Shown here: piece by piece, positions 29,924 to 39,243 of the stretch
Layout of the letters: each line of letters opens with the position of its first letter
Numbering within the stretch: position 1 is the first letter of the stretch
Program-made: the position numbers and the translations under genes
Assembly (NCBI GenBank): GCA_001916065.1
Contig: MNRS01000020.1
Location: 1-64,000, forward strand
DNA: 64,000 nt
Direction of reading: 5' to 3'
Source of the DNA: Clostridium sp. 28_17
GTDB lineage: Bacteria; Bacillota; Clostridia; TANB77; CAG-508
Notes under the pieces: model-generated
Told to the model about the DNA's origin: nothing
Databases searched by the model: none
What the model saw: the letters and a program-made list of their open reading frames with translations, nothing else

Positions 29924-31261
29924 TTACTTAAATAATTTATGATAAATTTTATAAAATCTGCTATTATATATTTTTTCTAATTTGCTATTTAATTCATTAT
30001 TTTCTTCTTTCAATTTGTTTATTCGACTTTCCAATTCTTGTTGTCTTATTTTACTTTGATTAATTAACCATTGTTTAGCATCTTCATTTTTTCTATAATT
30101 TTCATGTAATTGCTCATTTGTTTTAACATATAAATTTTGTAATTCAATAATTGATTCTATAAATTCTTTTGAACAATTTTTCATTTTACTTTCTTTAATT
30201 ATATAAATAGAATCATTAGAATTTAAATTTTTATAAGCATAATCATAATTTTCTTTTACAATTTTATCTATGTCATCTTGGTTTAATTTTTCTACTAAAT
30301 CAACTATTTTTCTTTCTTCAATAGTTTCAAAGTCTATTGCGGCAAAATTTGTATTTGCAACTTTTTCTATAATATCTGGAGTTAAAATACATTTTATTCC
30401 ATTATAACTACTTATTAATGCAATTTTTTTCATTGCAACCGCTTCTAAGATACATCGTCCCATTCCTATAACCATATCATTTTCTGCCATAATTTCAGCA
30501 ACATTATTTATTTGTCCCAGCATAATAACAGATTTTTTTATGTCTTCTATCCATTCTTCTACTTCTTTCCTTTTTTCACCATCTCCTACTATTGTTAACA
30601 CTGAATTAGGATGTTTTTCATTATATATTCTAAACATAGCTATTGCATTTTTTATCGAGTCTAATTTTTCGGTGCACAGTCTACTAATCAACAAAATTTT
30701 TTCAATTTTCTCAGGATTTTTTTTACCATTAAAGTTATCAAAATCTATACTGTTTTTCATAACTAAATATTTATTATCTTGTATATTATACTTTGTTTTA
30801 TTTTCCTCTTTTACTGCTTCTGTTATTGTTATTATTTTTTGAGCCAACTCAAAATACAAATTAAACATTATATTATAAGAAAGATAATTTTTTTCAAACC
30901 AATCATATGTTCCTTTTATTTCTGAGTGAATATATGCAACATATGGCACTTTGCAAAAAACACATGCAGGAAACACTACACTTATACAATCTATTTGATG
31001 AATATTAACTTGTTCAATATTATATTTTTTTATAATATCACATATATGTTGTATTTTAGTAGTATCAACTTCATTTTGAATAATAAATTCAAAATCTATA
31101 CATGTTGCCCCTACTTTTTCAAACTGTTCTTTATAAATTCCATTTTTTGCTAATACTACAACTTTATAACCTTTTTTTATTAATTGAGACGTTTGACTTA
31201 AAACTGCTGTTTCAATTCCACCTATTCCAAGTTGGTTTAAACATAACATTATTGTTTTCAA
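29924..31261 (-). CDS. GT4 glycosyltransferase with C-terminal coiled coil
   Basis: A 445-residue GT-B-fold enzyme. The N-terminal acceptor domain opens with LNQLGIGGIETAVLSQTSQL, the GGxE-like glycine loop of GT4 enzymes. The donor domain (about 190-340) carries LLISRLCTEKLD, TIVGDGEKRKEVEEW and MGRCILEAVAMK. The last 70 residues form a strongly predicted coiled coil (QQELESRINKLKEENNELNS), often found in polymer-length-controlling or complex-forming glycosyltransferases. It begins a run of glycosyltransferases sharing 5-40 bp gaps and follows the GT2 at 31266-32213 by 4 bp, so the two are co-translated. Sugar specificity is unknown. Confidence 0.87.
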   Translation of the reverse strand: MKTIMLCLNQLGIGGIETAVLSQTSQLIKKGYKVVVLAKNGIYKEQFEKVGATCIDFEFIIQNEVDTTKIQHICDIIKKYNIEQVNIHQIDCISVVFPACVFCKVPYVAYIHSEIKGTYDWFEKNYLSYNIMFNLYFELAQKIITITEAVKEENKTKYNIQDNKYLVMKNSIDFDNFNGKKNPEKIEKILLISRLCTEKLDSIKNAIAMFRIYNEKHPNSVLTIVGDGEKRKEVEEWIEDIKKSVIMLGQINNVAEIMAENDMVIGMGRCILEAVAMKKIALISSYNGIKCILTPDIIEKVANTNFAAIDFETIEERKIVDLVEKLNQDDIDKIVKENYDYAYKNLNSNDSIYIIKESKMKNCSKEFIESIIELQNLYVKTNEQLHENYRKNEDAKQWLINQSKIRQQELESRINKLKEENNELNSKLEKIYNSRFYKIYHKLFK

Positions 31262-31265
31262 ACTA

Positions 31266-32213
31266 TTACCCCCTCATTTTCAAATAAAAATTTATATCAT
31301 ATTTTAAAATTATTTTTTTTATAAGTTGTTTTAAATTTCTAGCCCTAATATTTTTATATAATTTTCTTTTTTTAAGTTCTGCCAAATATTTATTTTTGTC
31401 CTCTTCTTTCAGTTCATACATTTTCAATATAAGTGCATTTGTATAATAAATTTTTGCATTTTCATCAGTTCTTTTATTTAAATTCATTTTGTTTATCTCT
31501 ATAATTGCATTATCATAATGTTTTATAACATCTTCCACTCTTTTTAAAGTTTTTTCATAATCATTGTTTCTAGTTATACTGTTATCTGCTTGAACATAAT
31601 AATACAAATATTCTGGTAATGACACAAAGCTCTTTGCTTTTAATAAAATTAAAGGTATTAAACCAAAGTCCTCATGGTAAGTTTCTTTAAATTTAAAATT
31701 ATTTTGTATAAATAATTCTTTTTTCATTATATAAACACATGGAGAATCAATTAAAACATCTTCACTAAATAATGTATCAAATGCTTTTTGTCCAGATGTT
31801 TTTGCAAACGTAGGTCCATCAACTTTTTCTAAAATCTCACCTTGTTCATTTACTCTTTGTAATTTAAATTTGATAATATCAACATCATCATCCATATATG
31901 GTTTTAATTTTTTTATTGTATTTGTATCTATATAATCATCCGCATCAACAAAAAATATATAATTTGAAGTAGCCTTTTCAATTCCAAAATTCCTTGTTTT
32001 TGCCACTCCTTCATTTTTTTTTGAATAAAATTTAATATATTCACTATATTTTTCCACATATTTATTTATAATTTGTTCAGAATCATCTGTTGAACCATCA
32101 TTTATAACAATAATTTCTATATCTTTTTCAGTCTGATTAACCAAAGATTCCAAACATCTTTCTAACTTTATTCCGGCATTATATACAGGAACAATTATGC
32201 TTACTCTACTCAT
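31266..32213 (-). CDS. GT2 family glycosyltransferase
   Basis: A 315-residue GT-A enzyme without membrane helices. SIIVPVYNAGIKLERCLESL opens the nucleotide-binding fold, VINDGSTDDSEQI follows, and the metal-binding DADDYID is at about 94-100. The second half (FKETYHEDFGLIPLILLKAK) holds the acceptor site with the catalytic-base-like ED pair. The C-terminus is basic. It resembles WcaA-type capsule and teichoic acid glycosyltransferases and lies between another GT2 and a GT4 in a tight operon. Its sugar donor cannot be predicted. Confidence 0.88.
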   Translation of the reverse strand: MSRVSIIVPVYNAGIKLERCLESLVNQTEKDIEIIVINDGSTDDSEQIINKYVEKYSEYIKFYSKKNEGVAKTRNFGIEKATSNYIFFVDADDYIDTNTIKKLKPYMDDDVDIIKFKLQRVNEQGEILEKVDGPTFAKTSGQKAFDTLFSEDVLIDSPCVYIMKKELFIQNNFKFKETYHEDFGLIPLILLKAKSFVSLPEYLYYYVQADNSITRNNDYEKTLKRVEDVIKHYDNAIIEINKMNLNKRTDENAKIYYTNALILKMYELKEEDKNKYLAELKKRKLYKNIRARNLKQLIKKIILKYDINFYLKMRG

Positions 32214-32225
32214 ATTAATTCCTCT

Positions 32226-33023
32226 CTATTTCTTGATATTTTTTAAATACCAAAACAACAAAAAATGTTTAATTGCATACAATCTCTTTTTAAAAAGAAC
32301 ACCCTTCATATTTTTATGTAAAATTTCTTTAAAATACATATAATAACCAAAAGGATACTTCTTAAACTGCTCCATAATATTTTGAGTATATCCCTCATCC
32401 TGATACTCACAAATCATAATTGGTTCATTAATGCATGCCATTTTATAATTTTCATCCATTTTATGATACATTCTAGCCTCAGTAACAAACTTTTCGCCAT
32501 GTTCCAACTCATGTTTAAATTGTTTTCTAATATTTGAATAAAACACAAGAGCCTTTTCGCCATCTTCTCCCTCTTTAAAATACAAATCAAACATTGTAGT
32601 CTTCTCATTCTTAAATAGTTGTCCCATATTTTGTCCTTTAGTATCATATTTTAAAAAACACATTCCATATAATTCTTGGTTTTCATTTGGATATTTTTCA
32701 TAAGATTCCTTAATTATCTTGAATGCATCATCAGAAAAATAATCATCAGAGTCACAATCGACTATCAATTCTCCAGTTGTTTTTTCTACTAAATTATTAA
32801 TTGCAACCATTTTGCCTTGGTTTTCTTGTTTAAAATATTTTATATCTATTTTGTTTTGTTTTATAAAATTTTCAACTACACTTTGTGTGTTATCTGTTGA
32901 ACCATCATCCATTATAAGCCATTCTATTTCTAAACCATAATTTAAATTTTTAACAAGGCTATTGTATAAATTTGTTAATAAATTTGCTCTATTATATGTT
33001 GGTGTTAATATTGAAATTTTCAC
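32226..33023 (-). CDS. GT2 family glycosyltransferase
   Basis: A 265-residue GT-A enzyme: ISILTPTYNRANLLTNLYNS, MDDGSTDNTQSVVE and DCDSDDYFSDDAF, where DSDD is the metal site. An extended loop (FFKEGEDGEKALVFY-like region) and the MICEYQDEGYTQN segment match glycosyltransferases that add sugars to capsular or wall polymers. No transmembrane segments are seen. It is 18 bp downstream of the GT4 gene that carries the CGG frameshift and 12 bp upstream of the next GT2, within one operon. Confidence 0.86.
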   Translation of the reverse strand: MKISILTPTYNRANLLTNLYNSLVKNLNYGLEIEWLIMDDGSTDNTQSVVENFIKQNKIDIKYFKQENQGKMVAINNLVEKTTGELIVDCDSDDYFSDDAFKIIKESYEKYPNENQELYGMCFLKYDTKGQNMGQLFKNEKTTMFDLYFKEGEDGEKALVFYSNIRKQFKHELEHGEKFVTEARMYHKMDENYKMACINEPIMICEYQDEGYTQNIMEQFKKYPFGYYMYFKEILHKNMKGVLFKKRLYAIKHFLLFWYLKNIKK

Positions 33024-33041
33024 TTTGTGCTCCTTTCATTT

Positions 33042-34164
33042 TTATTCTTCTAATAATTTTTCTACTTTTTCAATTATTTTTTTATTATCATAATTTTGTT
33101 GTATATTATTTTGATTTATTTTTCCTTTTTTAATAACCTCTTTCAAAGTTTGATATATATTTTCTTCATCATTTGGGATTACAACTGCCTGTCCATAATT
33201 TTCTACTGCTTCTCTTGCAGCAGTATCAGTTATCAAAATGTTTTTTCCTAATATTTTTGCCTCTTCCAAAACCATACCATATCCCTCAAATTTTGACAAA
33301 AGGCAAAAATAATTTGCTTTTTTTATGTAAGGATATGGATTTTCTTTTTTACCTAATAAGTGAAAAGTATTTTGAATTTGATTTTCATCTATCTTATTTT
33401 CCAATTTTTTTTGTTCTGGCCCCTCACCTATTACATAAAAATTATGTTCAAAACCATTTTGTATAAGTTTTGTATGTACATCTATAATTCTGTCAATTGC
33501 CTTTTGTGGTACAAGTCTTGCGACAGTTACAAAATTTAAAGTTTTATTATCAAATTCAATATCCATATTTTCATTTGATTTTTTTATTACCAATTCTTTG
33601 TCCAAATAATTATATATTACATCTTTTTTTACAGGTTCTAATTCTGCATTTCTTAAATCTGGATATTGTTCAACAAATTTTTTCAAATTATCTCTACTTA
33701 CAAAAATAATTTTATTGTATTTTGAATATATTTTTCTATCTGTTTTCTTTTTCATTTTGGCCTTTAAGCCATTTCCAAAAACTAATGAAATATCGTTATG
33801 TACCCATGCAATTTTTCTTGTTTTCTTGTTCTTAACACTAAATAAACGTGTTATAGGTCCTTCCAAAAAAGCAATCTCTACATCATAATCTTTTTTTATA
33901 TATTTTTTATAGATTCTATTTTTCATTAATAAAACTTTTAGTGGAATTACCTTTTTCTTAAAGTTTGATAAATCATTATATTTTTGTTTATACAATGTTA
34001 CGTGTTTTACTTTTGTGTATAATTGTCCTTCTAATTCTCCATTTCCATACAAAGTAAAGATTGTAACATCATATTTTTTTGATAATTCATTTGCTAAATC
34101 TACTAGTACTCTTTCTGCTCCACCGAAGAGTTAAACCTGTTATCCCAAATAATATTTTTTTCAT
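33042..34164 (-). CDS. GT4 glycosyltransferase whose start is joined by a +1 shift at CGG
   Basis: The ATG at 34164 encodes MKKILFGITGLTL, then codon 14 is CGG and the zero frame stops 11 codons further on. In the +1 frame the sequence continues GGAERVLVDLANELSKKYDV and runs without interruption to 33042. This restores the GGAE glycine loop at the exact place GT4 enzymes need it and gives about 373 residues, normal for the family. Later motifs include FVTVARLVPQKAIDRI, YVIGEGPEQKKLE and the donor site LSKFEGYGMVLEEAKILG. An internal in-frame ATG at 34052 would omit the whole glycine loop, so it is unlikely to yield an active enzyme. The gene lies in the surface glycan operon, downstream of the O-antigen-ligase-like gene. 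Confidence 0.85.
34122..34128 (-). other. +1 frameshift site in the GT4 gene (CTT CGG T)
   Basis: Zero-frame codons are CTT (34128-34126) and CGG (34125-34123). Omitting the C at 34125 gives GGT-GGA, the two glycines of the GT4 GGAE motif. Reading CGG in frame leads to a stop after 11 more codons. Confidence 0.85.
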
Positions 34165-34215
34165 AAATTTTCCTTTCGCTATAATCAATTTCTTGATTTA
34201 GTATTTTTCAATAAA

Positions 34216-35616
34216 CTAACTTTTATATTCTTTCATCTTTTTCATCAAATTTGTGCTTATAGACACAATTATTATCATTGATGATAAATTAAAAAATGTG
34301 TAACCAGATAATAATGATAAAGCAAATGCCATTGCTAAACCAAACCACAAGAATGCGTATTGACTGTCTATCACCTTTCTATATTTTATTCCATAATATA
34401 GACCAGCAAATAATATTGCAATAAAAGGTCCCATATATAATGCAAATCCTACAATTCCAAAGTTTAACAGCATTGAAATTAATTCCATTTCCAATACAAG
34501 TTCACTAAAATTTGCAACATATCCATTACCAAACAATATTAATAATATATTTTTTTGATTTTTAACAAGTGCTAAATTATATATTAATTGTTGCATTCTT
34601 TGGTCATTGTTTTTTACCTGCAATTTATTAGCAATATTATATAAGTCCATAATTGATTGTTTTTGTGATTCAGACATATATCCTTCTACAATCTCATTAT
34701 TTTCTATTTGTTCTTTAATTCTTAAAGTGCTTCCTGTTATATGTGCATTTTCTTGACTTGACTCATCTATAATATCTGATTCAATATCTTTTAAGTGTTT
34801 TCTTCTTTGTATTGTTGTTGAACCAAACCCAATAACCACTAATATAACAATTGCAAGTCCTGTTATTCCAATTATCAAAAATTTTTTGTCTATTTTCTTG
34901 TTTCGGATTATATTAAATAAAACTTCTATTCCCATATAAAGTGCTATTACAAGTATGAATCCAAATAACCCTGCTCGTGTTCCTATCAACATACTTAAAA
35001 ATGCACCTACTAAAATTATTATAGAAATTATAAGTTTTCTGTATCTTTTATCTTTCACATATGGCAAATATATAAACATTGTAAGTAATAATATTGAACT
35101 TATGCTATTTCCAGACTCGAACCAGCCTTTATATCCCATTCCTTCTATGTATGTGTGTGATGATGTTTTTGTTAGTATTGCAATATAGATTGATCCAATA
35201 TATATTCCTGTTGATATTAAAATGCTTTTGTTTAATTTTTCTACATTTTCATTTTTAAATACTGTTGTAAATACTATTAAATTTATTATCATAAATGTGT
35301 AGTTTATTATGTACTGCAATTCATGCGTTTCTGAGCCAAAACTCATACCTGTTTTTATTTTACTAAACAAATATATATGTATAGCCGCATATACCGCATA
35401 AATTGTTCCTACAATAATCATATTTTTTTTGAATTTTCTGTCTTTTTTTATAAATAAAAATAATATTGCAATTGCTGGTATTATTGGTCTAATAATTGTT
35501 GATGGTGATATTTTCGTGCTAAATGTATTTCTAAATACAAAACTTGCTATATCTAATATTGGACATAATATAATAAATACACACATTATATTTTCAAGTT
35601 TTATTTTATGTTTCAT
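34216..35616 (-). CDS. O-antigen ligase / polysaccharide polymerase-like membrane protein
   Basis: A protein of about 466 residues with 11-12 transmembrane helices and a large extracellular loop (about residues 270-385, between the helix ending VIGFGSTTIQRR and the one beginning NFSELVLEMELIS). This is the usual topology of the Wzy/WaaL O-antigen ligase superfamily. Supporting elements are the small-residue helix around LIGTRAGLFGFILVI and its Arg before the loop. I prefer the ATG at 35616 because AGGAAGG lies upstream and this start avoids overlap with the preceding GT2 gene; the ATG at 35661 would add 15 basic residues. It probably polymerises or attaches repeat units on the outer face. Confidence 0.78.
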   Translation of the reverse strand: MKHKIKLENIMCVFIILCPILDIASFVFRNTFSTKISPSTIIRPIIPAIAILFLFIKKDRKFKKNMIIVGTIYAVYAAIHIYLFSKIKTGMSFGSETHELQYIINYTFMIINLIVFTTVFKNENVEKLNKSILISTGIYIGSIYIAILTKTSSHTYIEGMGYKGWFESGNSISSILLLTMFIYLPYVKDKRYRKLIISIIILVGAFLSMLIGTRAGLFGFILVIALYMGIEVLFNIIRNKKIDKKFLIIGITGLAIVILVVIGFGSTTIQRRKHLKDIESDIIDESSQENAHITGSTLRIKEQIENNEIVEGYMSESQKQSIMDLYNIANKLQVKNNDQRMQQLIYNLALVKNQKNILLILFGNGYVANFSELVLEMELISMLLNFGIVGFALYMGPFIAILFAGLYYGIKYRKVIDSQYAFLWFGLAMAFALSLLSGYTFFNLSSMIIIVSISTNLMKKMKEYKS

Positions 35617-35650
35617 GTCTTGCTTTTTCCTTCCTATATTACTTTTCTTC

Positions 35651-36604
35651 CTATATTGCAAATATTTTAGAATATATTTTATATGTAATTTTATTTATTG
35701 ATTTTAAATACAGATTTTTTTTACTTTTTTCTGTTTTTAATATCCTATTGTTTTTCCAATTTGGAAATTTTGTGTTAACATTATTCCAAGTTATATCCAA
35801 TAATTCATTTCTAATTTTCTTATCTTTTATTTTTACAATTCTTAAAAAAGAACTACAAAAAGCATATCGAGCATATACATATTCTAATTCTTGATAATAT
35901 TCCTCATATAAACCTTTTTCTTTGTAAAAGTCTATTACATGTTGCATCACATCAAAAATTTCTGCATTTCTTTTATTTTGAACATTAGATATTGAACCTT
36001 CTCTTTGGATATAATGTATCATTGGTGTTTTACAAAATGATATTTTTTCTAAAAATGGTATTAATTTATATGTAAATTCAACATCCTCATATCTATATCC
36101 TTTCGGAAATTGTACTTTGGACTTTTCTAATATTTCTCTTTTAATTAATTTATTCCATGCGACCACTCTTACTTTTTCTAACATTTCATGTTTGCCATTA
36201 TATGTTGTTCCTACATCTATTCTGGATTTATTTGGATATTCCCAAATAAAATTACATTCTACCATATCACTATTTTGTTTTTTTGCAATCTCATACATTT
36301 CTTGATACATATTTGTTTCAACATAATCATCAGAATCTAAAAAAGCAACATATTCTCCTTTTGCATATGGAATAGCGTAATTTCTAGCATCAGAAAGTCC
36401 ACCATTTTCTTTTTCAAGATATTTTATTTTTTGTGGATATTGTTCTTGATATTTTTTTGCTATTTCTTCTGTTCCGTCTTGTGAACCGTCATTTACCAAT
36501 ATTATTTCAATATCTGCTAATGTTTGATTTACTAATGTTTGCAAACATTTTTCTATGTATTTTTCAACATTATAAAATGGTACTATTATACTTACTTTTG
36601 GCAT
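35651..36604 (-). CDS. GT2 family glycosyltransferase
   Basis: A 317-residue GT-A enzyme: VSIIVPFYNVEKYIEKCLQT, LVNDGSQDGTEE and metal-binding DSDDYVE near residue 90. The YRYEDVEFTYKLIPFL segment holds the acceptor-side acidic pair. The C-terminus is lysine-rich (ILKTEKSKKNLYLK). It resembles EpsJ/WcaA-type enzymes of exopolysaccharide and teichoic acid synthesis. It is followed downstream by the O-antigen-ligase-like gene and preceded by the GT4 at 36655-37764, in the same orientation. Confidence 0.87.
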   Translation of the reverse strand: MPKVSIIVPFYNVEKYIEKCLQTLVNQTLADIEIILVNDGSQDGTEEIAKKYQEQYPQKIKYLEKENGGLSDARNYAIPYAKGEYVAFLDSDDYVETNMYQEMYEIAKKQNSDMVECNFIWEYPNKSRIDVGTTYNGKHEMLEKVRVVAWNKLIKREILEKSKVQFPKGYRYEDVEFTYKLIPFLEKISFCKTPMIHYIQREGSISNVQNKRNAEIFDVMQHVIDFYKEKGLYEEYYQELEYVYARYAFCSSFLRIVKIKDKKIRNELLDITWNNVNTKFPNWKNNRILKTEKSKKNLYLKSINKITYKIYSKIFAI

Positions 36605-36654
36605 TTTGTTTTCCTTTCATCATTAATTTGACAATCATTAATTTGACATGAGTT

Positions 36655-37764
36655 TTAAAATAAATCCTCAATTTTTTTAAGTATTTCTTCATTATATTTT
36701 TTATAGTCAAATTTTTCTTTTATTTCAAATCCGTTTAAAATAAAATTCTTCATTTTTTCATATATGTCCTTAGTATCTTTTTCAGTTACAAATCCATATT
36801 TATTTTCAACTTCTTTATAATCTGACACCTTTGTTGTAATAATTGGTTTTTCTAATATAAAACTCTCTAAAAATACTACAGGATACCCTTCATAATCTGA
36901 TGTTAAAACAACACAATCTGCTATTTTAAAATATGGATATGGATTTTGTTTTTTTCCTAAAAATATAATATTATTTTCCAATTGATTATTTTTTACTTGT
37001 TTTTTATATTCTTCAGTTTCTGGTCCGTCACCTATAAATATAATTTTAAAATTCATATTGTCTTTTTTTAACATAGTTGCTGCTTCTATTAATCTACTTA
37101 ATTTTTTTTGTTTTTCTTGATGTCTTCCTACATTTATAAATATTGTTGTTTCTTTTTTGGTATTTTCCAATTTATTTATTTTTGATAAATCTTCTTCTGG
37201 TATTTTTTCTTTTGAAAGTTCTAATATTTTGTTTGCATCTATTAAGTTATTACATACCATTGTTTTTTCTTTCATTTCAGGGAATACTTTTATAAAACTG
37301 TCTTTTCCCTCTTTAGAAACAAAAATTATTTTTTTAAATTTATCGAAATTTCTTTCTATAAAAAATTCTTTCATTTTTTCTGCATTTCCATCAAATAATG
37401 TTAAATAATCAGCATGTCCCCACAAATAACAATTTTTTGACGCAGTTCTTGCAATAAATGATGCTGGTAAAGAATATGTTGCAAAACTTGCAGAAAAGTC
37501 ATATTTGTTTTTGTATTTTAATGTAAATTTTATTCTTTTAATTAGATTAATTATTTTTCTTTGTATTTTATTTTTGCTATTTGATGGTGCATATTCTATT
37601 ATTTTTATTTTTGGATCTATTTCGTTTAAAAATATTCCTTGTTTTTTTTCTAATACAAGTGTTATGTCATATCCCTTTTCTTGTAGTTTGTTTACAAGTA
37701 TTACTAATGCTTTTTCTATTCCGCCTATGTCTAATGAATATGCTCCAAATAGTAGTTTTTTCAT
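36655..37764 (-). CDS. GT4 family glycosyltransferase
   Basis: A 369-residue GT-B enzyme. LLFGAYSLDIGGIEKALVILV at the start provides the glycine loop, FINVGRHQEKQKKLSRLIEA begins the donor domain, and IFIGDGPETEEYK with LTSDYEGYPVVFLESFILEKP forms the nucleotide-sugar site. No transmembrane helices are seen. It is the first gene of the minus-strand polysaccharide run, about 190 bp from the ackA stop, so a promoter for the downstream glycosyltransferases probably lies between 37764 and 37913. Compare the GT4 at 33042-34164, where the corresponding glycine loop is interrupted by CGG; here it is intact. Confidence 0.88.
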   Translation of the reverse strand: MKKLLFGAYSLDIGGIEKALVILVNKLQEKGYDITLVLEKKQGIFLNEIDPKIKIIEYAPSNSKNKIQRKIINLIKRIKFTLKYKNKYDFSASFATYSLPASFIARTASKNCYLWGHADYLTLFDGNAEKMKEFFIERNFDKFKKIIFVSKEGKDSFIKVFPEMKEKTMVCNNLIDANKILELSKEKIPEEDLSKINKLENTKKETTIFINVGRHQEKQKKLSRLIEAATMLKKDNMNFKIIFIGDGPETEEYKKQVKNNQLENNIIFLGKKQNPYPYFKIADCVVLTSDYEGYPVVFLESFILEKPIITTKVSDYKEVENKYGFVTEKDTKDIYEKMKNFILNGFEIKEKFDYKKYNEEILKKIEDLF

Positions 37765-37912
37765 ATTTTGTTTTCTCCTTCTAGATTATATAAAGGTTTT
37801 ATTTTTGTTGTTTGTTTTTTATTGTAATTGTCTGTCTAATTTTATACTTTTTTTGCTTATTAATCAATACTTTTACTATTATTTTACTTAAAATATTTAT
37901 ACTTTTAAGAGC

Positions 37913-37949
37913 AAAAAAGTAACAGAATTTAAATATCTGCTACTTTTTT
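37913..37949 (-). terminator. Terminator of the downstream acetate kinase gene
   Basis: AAAAAAGTAACAGA at 37913-37926 and TCTGCTACTTTTTT at 37936-37949 form a 14-bp stem with one mismatch, ending in a T-run on the minus strand, 4 bp after the ackA stop. Confidence 0.8.
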
Positions 37950-37952
37950 ATT

Positions 37953-39143
37953 TTATTTTACTAATCTCAAAGTTTCTTTAGCTATCATTAATTCCTCATT
38001 TGTAGGAATAACATAAACTTTAATTTTAGAATCAGGAGTAGAAATAACTTTTTCTTCACCTCTCATATTATTTGCGTCAACATCTAATTTAACACCCATA
38101 AACTCTAATTTTTCACAAATTCCTTTACGGATATTAATTTGATTTTCACCAATTCCTCCTGTAAATATAATATAATCAACACCATTCATTGCAACAGCAT
38201 ATTTTGCAACATAACTTGCAATTGTGTAATTGAAGTTTTCAACTGCTATTTTAGCATCTGGTTGTCCTTCATTTGATGCAATTTCTATTTCTCTAAAATC
38301 AGGAACTAAATTAGACATACCAGAAAGTCCTGATTTTTTATTTAATAAATCTTCCATTTGTGCAGGTGTTAGGCTTTCTTTTTTCATTATATATGTTACA
38401 ACTGATGGGTCTAAATCCCCACTTCTTGTAACCATTGGAAGTCCACCAAGTGGTGTTAATCCCATACTTGTATCTACTGATTTTCCATCTTTTATAGCAC
38501 ATATACTTGAACCTTGTCCTAAGTGACACGTTACAATTTTTGTACCTTCTAATGGTCTGTTTTCAATTTCAGCAAGTCTTTGTGATACAAACATATGTGA
38601 TGTTCCATGAAATCCGTATTTTCTTACTCCATATTTTTTGTAATATTCATATGGTATTGGATAAATAAATTTATCTTTTGGCATTGTTTGATGGAATGCT
38701 GTATCAAATACACCTACCATTGGTTTTCCAGGCATAACTTCTTGACATGCCTTTATTCCTAATATACAAGCCGGATTGTGTAAAGGTGCTAAATCTGTAT
38801 ATTCTTCTAGAACTTTTACAACATTGTCGTCAATTACAACTGATTCTGCAATTTTTTCTCCGCCATGAACTAATCTGTGTCCAATTGCATTTATTTCGTC
38901 CAAACTATCTATTACTTTATATTCTGGATTTGTAAATTGTTTTAATGTGAAGTCTATTGCTTCTGAATGATTATATGCTGGATTTTTTATTTCTATTTTT
39001 TGTCCATTTACTTTATGTGTTATAAAAGCCTCTGCTTCTCCTATTCTTTCATATTTTCCAGAAGCCATTACCTCTTCTGTTTCCATGTTTATTAATTGAT
39101 ATTTTAGTGATGAACTACCACAATTTAATACTAATATTTTCAT
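37953..39143 (-). CDS. ackA: Acetate kinase (copy 1)
   Basis: A 396-residue enzyme that converts acetyl phosphate and ADP to acetate and ATP, the energy-yielding end of fermentation. Family motifs are intact: LVLNCGSSSLKYQ at the start, HRLVHGGEK, catalytic HGTSH near residue 180, THLGQGSSICA-like CHLGQGSS, and TGGIGENQ near the end. RBS GAGAGGAT lies 7 bases before the ATG. It is the last gene of an ackA-ackA-pta run on the minus strand and is separated from the second copy by a GC-rich inverted repeat. It has clearly diverged from that copy, so this is an old duplication. Confidence 0.95.
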   Translation of the reverse strand: MKILVLNCGSSSLKYQLINMETEEVMASGKYERIGEAEAFITHKVNGQKIEIKNPAYNHSEAIDFTLKQFTNPEYKVIDSLDEINAIGHRLVHGGEKIAESVVIDDNVVKVLEEYTDLAPLHNPACILGIKACQEVMPGKPMVGVFDTAFHQTMPKDKFIYPIPYEYYKKYGVRKYGFHGTSHMFVSQRLAEIENRPLEGTKIVTCHLGQGSSICAIKDGKSVDTSMGLTPLGGLPMVTRSGDLDPSVVTYIMKKESLTPAQMEDLLNKKSGLSGMSNLVPDFREIEIASNEGQPDAKIAVENFNYTIASYVAKYAVAMNGVDYIIFTGGIGENQINIRKGICEKLEFMGVKLDVDANNMRGEEKVISTPDSKIKVYVIPTNEELMIAKETLRLVK

Positions 39144-39164
39144 TTTATCCTCTCGCTTTCTTTT

Positions 39165-39243
39165 TAGGGATTGGGGGACGGGTCTCCAATCCCGATTTTT
39201 TTTTGTTTTTTTTCGGGATTGGAGACCCGTCCCCTAATCCCTA
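39165..39243. repeat. 31-bp GC-rich inverted repeat between the two ackA genes
   Basis: The arm at 39165-39195 and the reverse complement of 39213-39243 agree at 30 of 31 positions. Both contain GGGACGGGTCTCCAATCCC, and the loop is T-rich. Each arm is also internally self-complementary (GGGATTGG with CCAATCCC). The right arm includes the stop codon of ackA copy 2, so it may act as a terminator. The base composition is unlike the surroundings, suggesting a REP- or MITE-like insertion. Confidence 0.85.
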
